A stretch of DNA of 64,000 nucleotides from Absidia repens (lineage: Eukaryota > Mucoromycota > Mucoromycetes > Mucorales > Cunninghamellaceae): contig MCGE01000006.1 in assembly GCA_002105175.1 (NCBI GenBank), forward strand, positions 1,736,001-1,800,000. Reading direction: 5' to 3'. Of the stretch, positions 51,091 to 62,418 are shown piece by piece (the first letter of the stretch is position 1; each line of letters begins with the position of its first letter). The notes beneath the pieces are model-generated. The model saw nothing but the letters and a program-made list of their open reading frames with translations, was not told where the DNA came from and made no database searches. Both the position numbers and the translations under genes were made by a program.

Positions 51091-52185
51091 ATGTCTTATC
51101 TTTTGCTCCAGCTGAAAAAAAAAAGTAGGAGAAAATAAATTCCAAAATGGCTGCTGCCTGAAATTTTACAGATAATTTAGATCTCCGCATCCTGCATTTG
51201 CCACAGGAAATTTTAAGTAGTGGTGGTTTTCTTTTTTTTTATTTTGAAATATTATATTTTCAAAATATTCAACAAGTTGAGTATAGTCGAAAGTGGGTAG
51301 TTTTGGCAGTGGAATGACAGATGAGAAAATGCCGTCCACTCAAAATAGTCCTTTCGAGTTCCTACTACCACCGGTAGAGGGGGGGGGTCGGGGCCGGCTA
51401 GCTTTTTTTTTTTTTTTTTTTAAAGGCAAAACATTCAGGCTGAGATGCCATATATCATCCAACTGTATATATTTTTCTATCGTTGTATATATACTATGTT
51501 GTCCCCATACTTCACAATTGAATACAAAGGTCTTTTGCAACATTTCCTGGTGACAAGACAAAGCCAACCATGCGACATGTGGTCGAAAAGAAACAAACAT
51601 GCCAAGTGGGGCCGCAGTGACCTAGAAAAAAAAAAAAGGGAGGCAGGATTAAACATTAGTACAGTGGAGTAGAGTGTCCCTAGTATTGTCCCGGTCGGCG
51701 CAACCATTTTCATTGATTGAACAACAATACCCTGCTTGAAAATTGAATATGTGTACATCTCTATTGACACTGTAAATATTATAAAATATATCGTACAAGT
51801 ATTGACATCGTTATCTTTTGTCAAATATCCTTTGTCAATCTAAGAGAAAACCTTTAGAGTTCTCAGGATTTTGTGGTAGGGGGATTAATTGATCTGCGCG
51901 CAAACAACCAACCGATCAGCTGTAAAGACAAGATGTGATACGTCAAGTAATATATATATATATCTAAAGAGTACAGAATAAAACACATGCAACAACAACA
52001 AGAATAATTGATTGATAGGGTCTTTTCTTTTAAATATATATATATATATAAATATGTTTCGTTTTATTATTATCCGTCAACATAATCAAACAACACAACA
52101 CTCTATCTAACTAGACTATCAATAAAACCAAAACTATAAATACATTCTATGGCTTAACTAAATTACAAGATATACACTACCATCG
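51091..52185. other. Intergenic between mtTFB and JJJ1
   Basis: AT-rich, with TA(n) near 51950-51963 and 52036-52050, a T18 run near 51404-51421 and several weak open frames that look like noise. Confidence 0.4.
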
Positions 52186-52327
52186 CTATCGTCGTTTTGC
52201 CTTTCCACCTTTTGGTTTGTAATCACCCGCAGCGGCCAGTGCGTGTCCTGTTGCATTGACATGAGAGAAGAGTTTGTTTCGAGTTTCAAAAGGTTCACCA
52301 CAGACATTGCACACAGTATTGGACGCC

Positions 52328-52363
<36 letters not shown>

Positions 52364-54383
52364 GAGAGACGTGAGATAAATAGATCCTTATTTGTCTTTA
52401 TCTATATATGCTGTTTTTGTTTTGTTTTACCTTTAGTTCCTCTTCCTTTTGTTTTTTCTTTTCTTTTCGCTTTTCCCGTTTCATTTTAGCCGATTCCTTG
52501 ACTGGAGCAGCGGCTGCAACATCCCCGATCTCATTATCATTCATCGTTTCTGCTGCTGCTGGTTGAGTTGGTGATGGTGCCTGGGTCGGAGTGGATTCTA
52601 TTTGAAATACAATCATCATCAGTTAAATTTTCATTGCCTGCCTTCCCCCTCTCTCCCCACCCCCAAAAAAAAGGGTTTTTATTACCTCCAGTGGCGTGTT
52701 TTCCGTTCCGTTTTCTACGTCGTGATGATTGTTCCAATGCCAACGAAGCCGCCAAATCATTCACAAGATCCATCTCATCATTCTCGGAGTTATTGTTGGT
52801 GTTCGTGGTAGCAGCCAGAATATCATTGTCAGTGTCATCAAATCCCCAATGCGGTGTCATTTTCTTCTTTTGTTTGTTCTTCTTCTTTTTTGATTTGATC
52901 ACAGGTATATTCTCATTGTCGCTATTGTCAATGATCGTCGTTTCTTCATCCATTACCACCACATCCTCCTCTTGTTGTTGTTGTTGCACCGAATTCGCCG
53001 CCACGGTATCAAAGGCAAAATCCATATCATCCGCCATCATTTGTTTTTTCAATCGGTAGGCCAACCTTGCATGCTTTCGACTGGATTCATGGCTTGTCAA
53101 TTGATGTTCACTTTTGTAAAACTTGTCGCATACCACACAGTAAAAATCGCTTTCTTCCACTTCGCCCGTTTCCTCTTGTTCTTCATCGGATAAAAGCCCA
53201 TCCAAATGACGATCGTCCACCTTGGCCCATTCAGGTTCCTGATAGTTTGCCCGTTGTGCTTGGAGCTCTTGCTTTTCCTTGAGTAGTTTAGCCTTTTGCA
53301 ACGCCGCCGCTTCTTCCTTTCGTTTCTGTTCCTCTTCTTGATATGCCTTCATACGTGGATCCCGTTTCCTAAGAAACACAGCAAGGTTCTATATATCATC
53401 GCAGAATATAAATATATATATACATGTATAAGTAAGATATAAATGCATTTGCTTGTTGAGTGAAGCTTACCCGAATGGTATCATTGTAATCTTTCTTGGC
53501 CACTTCCCGAGCCTTCTTATTTTCTTTTTCCATCGCCCGGCGTACAAATCGATTGGGAGCGTCAGATAATCGCCATTTGTCTACCCACTGGAATGATTTT
53601 CTTGTTGAGATGTTCGTCCACGCAGCATAAAAGTCCCGGACATAAGCACCATAGCCCAAGTAGCCATCTTGATCAGCAAAAGGGGTTTTCGAGTTACCAA
53701 ACGAAGGAAGTGTTGTGTAGGTACCTCTATTATCTTGGTGGTTGTCATCCTCATCCTCATCGGGGTTGTTGCGATAGGCTTCTTCTTCTTCGTTGGCCAG
53801 TTTCTGGAAGAGGTGTCGGTAGACAGTGTAAAAGCCTTGATCCGTATCATTGAAGCCTCGGTATTCGGCCACACTGAAATATCGCATAAGATCGTCCGAG
53901 CACATGCCTGCACTGCTGTCACGTTGTCCTTTATGATCGTCCCCTTTCAAAATAGCATCCCGATGACCATCGTACCTGAACACGATAAACAGAAAGGAAT
54001 ATATTAGATAAAATAAGGCCTAGTAATATACTACACTACATCCTCCATAAACCCAGTCTGTTCCTTGCCAACCCCTCCCCCTCCCTCAAGATCACTTACC
54101 ATGACCTTTCCTGCGGATCGGATAGTACTTCATATGCTTCTTGAATTAGTGCAAATCGTTCAGTGGCTATTTCAACCCGATCGCCATTCTTGTCTACACA
54201 GAAAGTTGACCCGCCCCAGAAAAAAAAAAGTCAAATGATTCATTCTAGTGGCAAAACTTTCCGCCCTTTTTCCAATCGTTTACCTGGATGCCATATCAGT
54301 GCTTGACGTCGATAGGCCTTTTTAATTTCATCCCCAGTGGCTTGCCGTTCAACACTCAACAAGTCGTAGTAACATACACGCAT
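52186..54383 (-). CDS. JJJ1: Jjj1/DNAJC21-type J-protein (60S ribosome maturation co-chaperone)
   Basis: Six exons, complement(52186-52326, 52431-52597, 52686-53388, 53471-53975, 54100-54193, 54284-54383); 569 residues. The N-terminal J domain reads [30 protein letters not shown] then DKN, so the HPD motif is split by intron 1. [22 protein letters not shown] and [19 protein letters not shown] are family hallmarks. Two C2H2 zinc fingers follow: [23 protein letters not shown] and [24 protein letters not shown] Lys/acidic-rich middle contains a nucleolar-type [12 protein letters not shown] run. In yeast Jjj1 recruits Hsp70 to recycle the Arx1 export factor from 60S subunits. The exon 4 acceptor at 53388 is chosen because it restores [11 protein letters not shown]. 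Confidence 0.9.
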
Positions 54384-54431
54384 AACAATGATCTAATAGG
54401 GGAAGGGAAGGATTGGGGAGGGACTGAAAAG

Positions 54432-54462
<31 letters not shown>

Positions 54463-54913
54463 AAAAGATCGCTGCGGTTTAAAAATTTTCAGCCAGAGAG
54501 ATGAGTGGATGAGTGTGTGTGGGTGAATGGGGTGACTTTGGATGGAATTATTCATGGAGACAAATATAGCAAGAACATCAAAAACACGTACAATGCTTTT
54601 TTTTTTTGATTCTTTATCTTATACAGCTATAAAAAAAATACATACACATATACTCTTATTCATTCAAAAATCGCAAGTCATTTGAAAAAAAAAGTAGTTT
54701 ATTTTCATGCCACAATAGAGACATTTGATAAAAAAAACAGAAGATATCGTGTATAGATACTAAGTCTACAAGGGAGAGAAAGTTGGGGGTAGGGAGAGGG
54801 GGAGAACCGTACGTATATAAAAAAAATAACGGCTACGAGTGAATGAGAAATGTGTTGGATCTGTATATGTGTGTATCGGTCCGTGTCAAGGAAGATAGAT
54901 AGAGTAAGCGGGC
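54384..54913. other. Intergenic between JJJ1 5' end and NDUFB4 3' end
   Basis: A27 run at about 54440-54466. AT-rich, no gene supported. Confidence 0.45.
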
Positions 54914-55229
54914 TTAAGCCTTCTTGCCGGTGATATCTTCGTTGGTTTGGGCAGCAGCGAAGTTCCACTTACGCTACATACATTAGGAGTAAAAATACGT
55001 CAGTATATATATATATATATATATATATCCATATCAAATGCTTTTCTTCGAGGACTATCTTTCAACTTACATCAGTGGCATAGGCGAGGATGGTCAAACC
55101 AACAGGAATGGCAACACCCCAGAAAAGAGTTCGTCGAGTGTTACGTTTATTCCATTTGAAATAAAGGTGAGTGTTTTCACGAAGATGCGCCCATCGTTCA
55201 ATAGCAGGATCAGGTCGAAGTCCACCCAT
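54914..55229 (-). CDS. Complex I B15/NDUFB4-like subunit
   Basis: Two exons, complement(54914-54973, 55071-55229); 72 residues. MGGLRPDPAIERWAHLREN and HLYFKWNKRNTRRTLFWG lead into one membrane segment (VAIPVGLTILAYATD) and a short tail. This matches the small accessory subunit of mitochondrial NADH:ubiquinone oxidoreductase known as B15/NDUFB4 in fungi, a single-pass inner-membrane protein. A TA(n) tract lies in the intron. The start lies 208 bp from the divergent unknown gene. Confidence 0.8.
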
Positions 55230-55437
55230 GATAATTAATGTAAGAAATGAAAAAAAGTGTAGAAATAATAGGAAAAAGAAAAATGGGCAATTTTTTTGTT
55301 ATTTTTTTTTAGCAACCACGCCAAACGTCACAAAGCCCAAGAAAAATCCCTCTGGTTCATGATTTTTTGATTTTCGAACCCCGTTCCTCTGCTTTTTCTT
55401 TTTTGCTTTGCTTTTTGGTGCCTCTTTTTCCAATGAC

Positions 55438-57267
55438 ATGAAGAGACAACATAGAAAGGTAAACAGCATGGATTTATTTTTATTTTATAATATAAAGTCC
55501 ATGATAGATCTAACTTGTTTTTTTATTGCTATCATTACCATCACTTCATAGAATGTCCACGCACGACCCAGTGATCCACTCAGTCAGCCATCGTTGAAGG
55601 TAAGTTTTATTATTTGAACGTGACGAGTGAAGACCAGTCAGTAACACTGTAATGACAAAAGAGTTTTGTTTTTTTTATGTGAAAAGGATTACGACAGTGA
55701 TATCGACGAGGTTGGACAAAGTTTTGACTCTGGAAGCGGCTACGATGACCGAAAGAATATGGACAGCAGCAGCGATCCGATCGAGGGCATATCTGACGAC
55801 GACTTTTACAACGACAATGACCGCAGCACGGCGAACAACAACAACATCAACGACAAGGCAGCCGATGACATTTATTTTGACGATATCCAAGCTTTCGCCG
55901 ATGACGACAATGACGACGGTTATGACCTGAATCGTCCTCCCACCCGACGAAAGAAATTCAAACCATTCAAAGCACTAGAAGGACTCGATCAATGGCGACC
56001 CAACTCGTCAGAACTTTTAAATGCCGCAAACACGACCCCCAACGACCACGACCACGACAATGGTAGCGACGACATTGACAGCATTGAACAGGTCTATAGT
56101 GATATGGATATGGATATGGGTACAGCAAAACCCAGTAACTCGACATCACGTATGAACGATCAATCTTCGTTGGACAGTATTAGCGCAGTATCACCTTCCT
56201 TATCACCAACAACAACAAAGTATGATTCAATCAATTATAGCAGCACCAGCACCAGCAGCATCAGTGCCGGCACAACACATAAGAAACCGTCATTACCAGC
56301 AGCACCGCCGCCTCCTCCTCCTCGGCTATTATTTTCTCACCCATCCTTGTCCTCATACCAAGCCAAACCTCTTGATACCCCGAAAAATTGGCATAGTGTC
56401 CAGAAACCTGCCTTTATTTTAGACCATACCAACAGCAGCAACAACAATAATAAGAATAATGCCACCAACAAGTCCCAGCTACCCATCAAAAAGTAAGTCA
56501 TATACTTAGAAGGAGGGTTTTATTTTCTTATACTCATTTTCATTTTTTTTTTTTTTTTTTGATTTTCATTTAGAGACGGATTAGCATCCATGGCATTGGA
56601 CTGTATCAATCAAGAAGTTCGCTCATTCCGAGTATGGCAATCATCGGTGCTTGCAGAAAGTAAAGAAATCCCTACGCTATTCCGTCCCTATATACTTACC
56701 AGACGCATTGACTCACCAAGAATTTTTTTTTTTTTTTTTTTTGTGTGGGCTCTGTCGATAGTGGCCAAACACGGGTCTGTGTCAAAAGTATGCCAGCAAG
56801 ATCCTGAAGGCCGGCTTTGTCGCATTCTGGAAATGTGGGTAGAGCATGGCATGGTATTCAGTTGGTGTGTGGACCTGACAATAAAGGAACGAGAACAACT
56901 ACTGACGACAACAAAAGATGGCAGTGGAGGATCGCAACAACAACAACAACAACAACAGCAGCAGCAGCGGCAGTCGGAAATGGATGACGATGATATTATT
57001 ATGCAATATGACAGCGATATCGATATTTCATCACAACAACCTCTAGTATTACCGACCTATGAACCTTCCGAGGATGATCGGCCTTATGTTTGTGTCTTTG
57101 CCACCACTTATTTGAATGGACCGCGCAAGAGTATTATTGCCAAATTGATGACGGCACAGTATATGGCGATGTGGGCTCCATGGACGACAGTGCCTATTTC
57201 TGTGGACGGTGCTGATCTGTATGTCCATATAGTAACAAGATTTATGATGGATGACGCTGGTGGATAG
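55438..57267 (+). CDS. Unknown protein, acidic low-complexity N-half with a conserved-looking C-half
   Basis: Five exons: 55438-55458, 55552-55599, 55687-56492, 56574-56659, 56762-57267; 488 residues. The 21-nt first exon (MKRQHRK) and the 102-bp intron 56660-56761 are inferred. The latter has a GTAAAG donor, a T20 run and a TAG acceptor; reading through instead gives a poly-Phe insert. Residues about 25-290 are Asp/Asn/Ser-rich with a Pro run. The C-half has an ordered look: ALDCINQEVRSFRVWQSSVL, DPEGRLCRILEMWVEHGMVFSWCVD and PYVCVFATTYLNGP, interrupted by a Gln run. I do not recognise a family. AATAAA is at 57370. Confidence 0.6.
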
Positions 57268-57643
57268 TTAGTTAGTTAGTGTATAGAAGCAGTAGTGAGG
57301 AATTTTGTTAGGCTTATTAGAATTTAGGGTTGTATAGTTGGTTTTTTTTTATATTGCTTGATGTCAAAAAATAAAACATGCATCTTCAAAACCGAACTTG
57401 TGTTTATATAAAATTTCAGTTTCAGGGAAATGATGATTATGGGTGATGGTTGGAAATAGGGTTACTAGCTAGCTACAGTGATGTCGACATGGGCTGTTAC
57501 TTATAAAGTCATTGATGATGCGAATTAGATGACGGTCTGATTTGTGATATGGTGGTATATACAAAGTATGAAGTATGAGATGATGATGCTATTTCAAAAA
57601 TCAACAGTCAATATATCAGACATTTGCAGTATAACATATGAAT
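57268..57643. other. Convergent intergenic region 5' of the tandem repeat
   Basis: Poly(A) signal AATAAA at 57370 for the upstream gene; otherwise featureless GATGAT-rich DNA. Confidence 0.4.
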
Positions 57644-57890
57644 GAAGACAATGTATATATCTATATAAAGAAACAAGTTCAAGATACATGAAATGCAGTA
57701 CAAAGTATAATATATGGGCGGTTTGTATTGATGATAAAAAATAATTATTTTATTTGAAGACAATGTACACACACACATATATATATAAGTTCAAGACAAG
57801 TGAAATGCAGCACAAAGTACGATATATTAGCGGTTTGCGGTAAATGATAAAGATGATTTTATTTGAAGAGAATGAATACAATAGAAGAAA
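57644..57890. repeat. Tandem repeat of about 110 bp, two units plus partial third
   Basis: Unit 1 (57644-57755) and unit 2 (57756-57864) both run GAAGACAATGTA...CAAGTTCAAGA(C/T)A...GAAATGCAG.ACAAAGTA..ATAT...GCGGTTTG...TTTTATTT. A third unit starts at 57865 with GAAGAGAATG. It lies between two convergent genes. Confidence 0.75.
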
Positions 57891-57959
57891 AAAAAATGAC
57901 ACAAAAGATGGGGCAAGTAGAGGGGGGTGATAGGGAATGTATGTAATATATATATGTAT

Positions 57960-59340
57960 CTAGAGTTCTGCCCGTTTTCCAGCCGTGCGAGTAAATGATG
58001 ATAATTGCCATTCCACGTCAGCGTCCGTCAAGTCAACTGTACCCAATCTAATTTCATACGCACGTAATTCAAATCTAGGTCCTACTTCAGCTAATTCCAC
58101 TTCCTTCCCTGTTTTAACAAATACATGGTGTCTATAAGAGTGTTACAGAATGAGTGAGATGGGTTGTTTCTGGAAAGTAGGCATGCTTCCCGTTTATCTA
58201 TATATATATGTTACCTGTATGATATAAAGTCGTTGTCGTTGGCAAAAGTCATCACCCGTTTGCTATCTTCTTTTGGCACGGGGAATAGATATTTCAGAAT
58301 ATTGCTGATCTGTTGGGACAAAAAAAAAAAAAAAAACAACAGAAGTCAGTAAATGCTCATATAGTAAAGACATATATATATTACTTACACGATGACCAAG
58401 TTTTGAGTTGAAATTTTCAAATATTAAATGAGGGAATGCTTCTGAAACAGTACCTTGATCTTTGATATCATGTCGTAAAACAACATTGTGTAAGGAGAAG
58501 TAGGCGGTTGGGCCGTAAGGGAAGTGACATACCACCATACCATCTATTCGTCAAACCATACACCCAGTAGGTTAGTTCACTTTGGTTCTTTCCTCTCATA
58601 GTATCTCCCGACTCTTCTTCTTACCTGGTTTGCCACGGTGTTCATGCAAGATGATAAGATCTGATACTTCGTTTGTTCGACACGCTTCTACGATTTCCTT
58701 CATCACATGGTTACCACGATTGATACGCTGAGAGTTGGGGAAAACTAAACGCATTTCCTAGTATAATGAATAGGAGTCAGTGTCTTTCTTATTTATCTAT
58801 CTGTAGAATAACCTTCGTACCTTAGAAAATTGTTGTAAGCGACTGCTTGGATCCCGAGAAGTGGTGATAAGGATTTTTGGATCAAAGACACCAGCACGAG
58901 AATATTCATCGTCAGCATGTGTGGTAGGTTCTAAGAAGAAGAAGAAGAAGAAAGTAAGTATCTAATATGTCAAATCTAGAGATTTATGGTTGTTGAAGTA
59001 TATCAAAGTACCTGCTTGAGCTTGATCAAAAGGAAGATCAGATCGCATTTCATCACCAGCATTGCGAAGTTCAGTTGGAATAGGCTGTCCCTCTAAATAT
59101 TTATGATGAAAAAACAGCAGCGTTAGTGATGGTTGATCATTATGACAGCCATTATGACATACTTTCAATGGCTTCTTTGATGCGTTGCTTGCGATCATAG
59201 ATCGTTCGTTCTTTTGATTCGAGGGACTTCTTATACAAGTATTCTCGTCGCAAACGGGTGTTTTTCCGAATCTATCAGCAGAGAAATAAAATAAAGTAAG
59301 TCCCACAGATCCAATGGTGATAAATATTGGCACTCACCAT
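57960..59340 (-). CDS. IMP4: Imp4, U3 snoRNP Brix-domain protein
   Basis: Eight exons, complement(57960-58131, 58215-58309, 58389-58543, 58625-58757, 58821-58930, 59012-59092, 59163-59271, 59338-59340); 285 residues, normal for Imp4. Exon 1 is the ATG alone, followed by a GTGAGT donor; exon 2 continues [18 protein letters not shown], the Imp4 start. Brix features are [73 protein letters not shown] and [26 protein letters not shown], then [18 protein letters not shown]. It works in the small-subunit processome with U3 snoRNA and Mpp10 for 18S rRNA processing in the nucleolus. Confidence 0.93.
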
Positions 59341-60747
59341 GATAATTTTTTCGTTTTAAAAAAAAGAAGGGGGTAAAAGAGGCAGGACGAAAAAGGCAGT
59401 TGAAGTTTTTTTTTTATTTGTGACAGCAGTCCGGACATTGAAATTTAAACTTGGGGCCGTCGTTGTAGAGCGGAGCAGCCTGACTGTATTTCGTGTTGTG
59501 AAGACGATGACTCTCCCTCAAACTTTTTTTTTTTCGTTATTTGATGTTTTCGCTCTAAGCGCTGAAAAGGAAACAGGTTTTTCTTACACTATTATCTTCT
59601 TTGTGCTTACCATAAAGGGAAGATAGGAAGAAGCCAAGAGATATAAAAAAAGTAGCAGTAGCACGATCAATATATAATTCTTCATGAAAATAAGATAAAA
59701 TAACAAGTTCTGTCCCCATGACTCCTCTTCCCTAGTATCAATTTTATCTTATTGACACAAAAAGTCAATCATCATAATTAAATACAATGATATGGAATGG
59801 AATGTTTTCATTAGGAGAAAGTTGTATGAATTTATCCTGTCAATAAGTGAATTCATCCAAAAAGATGATGGAGGAGATATTTTTAGGCTGTGTTTCTTCG
59901 TATCTATGTACACACTTTTGCAGAGTGCAAATGCCCACAGACCAATTCAAGCAATGTTCGTTTTTAGTTCCTTAAAATGGATTTCTGACAGACACTAGTA
60001 TTTTAATACTTTCCACTTTGATCAGCCTCATCAAATAGAAAGCTCCTTTTTTTTTTCTCTCTCTTCATTGTATCTGGAGTACATACGTATTCATACCATG
60101 AAGAAAAAGGAGGGGAGAGCAGGGCGCGGACGTTAAAAAATGATTTCATGCCTTTTTTGGATGTCAAGAGGACGCATGAAAGTAAATGGATTAATATGTT
60201 TAAGTGGATGATGATCAAAAGTGACTATAGTGAAATTATTATCACAATGTATTTGTTTCCCCTCAACCAATTTTGATTTGGGCTTCATTTCTGAGTTGCT
60301 TTGGGAGGTTTTTTTTCTTTCTTTTTTTTTTTTACTGTCGTACTGTAATATTATATATTATGCTTATCCCTGCGTATCAAATGCGATGCCTTACCACATT
60401 TTCAATCCATGTCAAGTATCATGTGATATGTTCGTCCCGTACATTACATTGTTTTTAATATACAATGTGTATACTTTAAATCAAACACTTGTATGATACA
60501 ATAGAAATATAGGGATTTCAGTTACGAAAGGAGTTTTTTATTTCTTTATTTTATATCATATCATTCGATATTCAGGAGTCCCACTTCCTTTCATCGCTCC
60601 CCTTTTTCCAAAAAGCAACTTGCGCGGCACTGATCATTTCTTTATAAAGAGAGAAACTTCAATATGAAATGATCATTTCTTTCCAGTTTCTTTCTCTTTG
60701 TTTTTTTTTTTTTTTAATTTCTCGTTTTTAATATTGTGAGCGCTGTA
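59341..60747. other. Intergenic, divergent promoters of IMP4 and the SepH-like kinase
   Basis: No supported gene; short frames near 59792 and 60221 look like noise. A TATAAA at 60643-60648 lies about 100 bp before the kinase start. A 13-bp direct repeat TGATCATTTCTTT (60631-60643 and 60670-60682) lies at and just downstream of this TATA. Confidence 0.45.
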
Positions 60748-62368
60748 ATGACAACTTTTATCACATCTCCTGCTAGTGGTCACCAAGGACGTTTTGGTGG
60801 GAGAAACAAAATTGGACCGGATACAGTTTTCGATAAATACAAACAAAATCAATATAATCATGACGAAAAAATGGTCATTGATTTTGTTCATGCTGCACTC
60901 GACGTTGATTTAACGCAAGGTCAACTGCATCATGATTTGAAAGATGGGGTTGTTTTATGCGGGTAAGATTAAATCCCCGTTTTTTTTTTTACAGTATCAT
61001 ACTCATTCTTTTTTATTATTATTATTATTAGACTTGTCAATAATTTGCGCCCGGGAACCATCAAAACTGTCGGGCAAAAGGATTTATCATTTATAAAGGT
61101 AAAAAGAGAATATAATTTATTGTGTCTCATATAAATCCTAACTTGATATTTTTTCAAAAAAATAGATGGACAACATTACCCGATTTTTGCAAGGGGCTCG
61201 CCAGGTAAAGTATGCTAGAGTCGTATGAATGCCTTTTAAATACACTTTCCAACTAAACACTGTCATATAAACAATTAAAATAGCTTGGATTGGAAGATTC
61301 TAATTTGTTTGAAACAATAGATTTGTTTGAAGCAAAAGATATGCCAAGGGTAAGAAATAATAATAAAAAAAGACAAATAAAAGTACTGATGCTAAAAACT
61401 ATCTTTAGGTTATTCACACAATATTAACACTAGCGCAACTATTTATCAAATCGGATCCAAAAAAATACTCCTGGATTCAAGTGAAAGGAGGAGCAGGCGG
61501 ATGTTCGATATCATCAGCAGTTGCAACCATCTTGCCAGAATCAAAAAACGAATCTCAGGGGCAAGAGTCGACGGACTTTGAAAGCAGCCATAAAACTTCC
61601 CCTGTCCCCACTCTTTCCTGTTCCTCTTCCTCTTCCTTGACTCACAACAACAATGACAATAATGACATTGATAATGACGATAATAATAATTCTGAAGAAA
61701 CAAAACATCGACACGTCCGTGATATCTTTAGTTGTTTTGACGACAACCAAGACTTACACCATGTAACCGACGACACAACCTCAGCAACCAACGAATTGGA
61801 TTGGTACACATCTTCTTCTCCTTCTTTATTAGCACGACCTCCAAAATCTCCCTTACGCCCATCACATGCCAATACATCGGCAACATCAAAACGTGCTAAT
61901 ATACTGGTGAATACGTCGTCTACAACACCGTCAACACCATTGAACACATCTCCGGCACTGGATCACACGCCATCACCTTCCACTTCTTCTTCTTCTTTAC
62001 AATCGTCCTCATCCATCCTGTGCCCAAATACGCCGGATAGTTTTCATGCCACCGGAAATAATGCTTGGTCATACAACAGTAGCCAAAAGGTGCGCAGCAA
62101 CAGTGATCTTCCACCGCCACCACCATCATCATCATCGCATTCTTCTGGCCGACGTCACTCAAACACTAACGGCACATTAGATCACCAAACAAAGAAAAAA
62201 CAACAACAACAGCAGCAGCAGCAGTTACAAGACATGGATTCTGAACAACAGGAAGAAAAAGTACGCCTATGTCTCGATGCTGAAGATGGATCTACTACTA
62301 CTCAATACGTAAGTCTCGAGAAGAAAGTACTCATAGGACGATATATGGGCTAATCCTCCTCCTCGCTT

Positions 62369-62418
<50 letters not shown>

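Noticed and set aside
52568..53059. 163-codon plus-strand frame rich in Ser/Phe
   Set aside because: Mirror of the Asp/Glu/Lys-rich low-complexity part of JJJ1 on the minus strand.
56660..56761. Reading exon 4 of the 488-residue unknown protein straight through the T20 run
   Set aside because: The frame is open but gives a poly-Phe insert; a GTAAAG donor, T tract and TAG acceptor with matching phase make an intron more likely.
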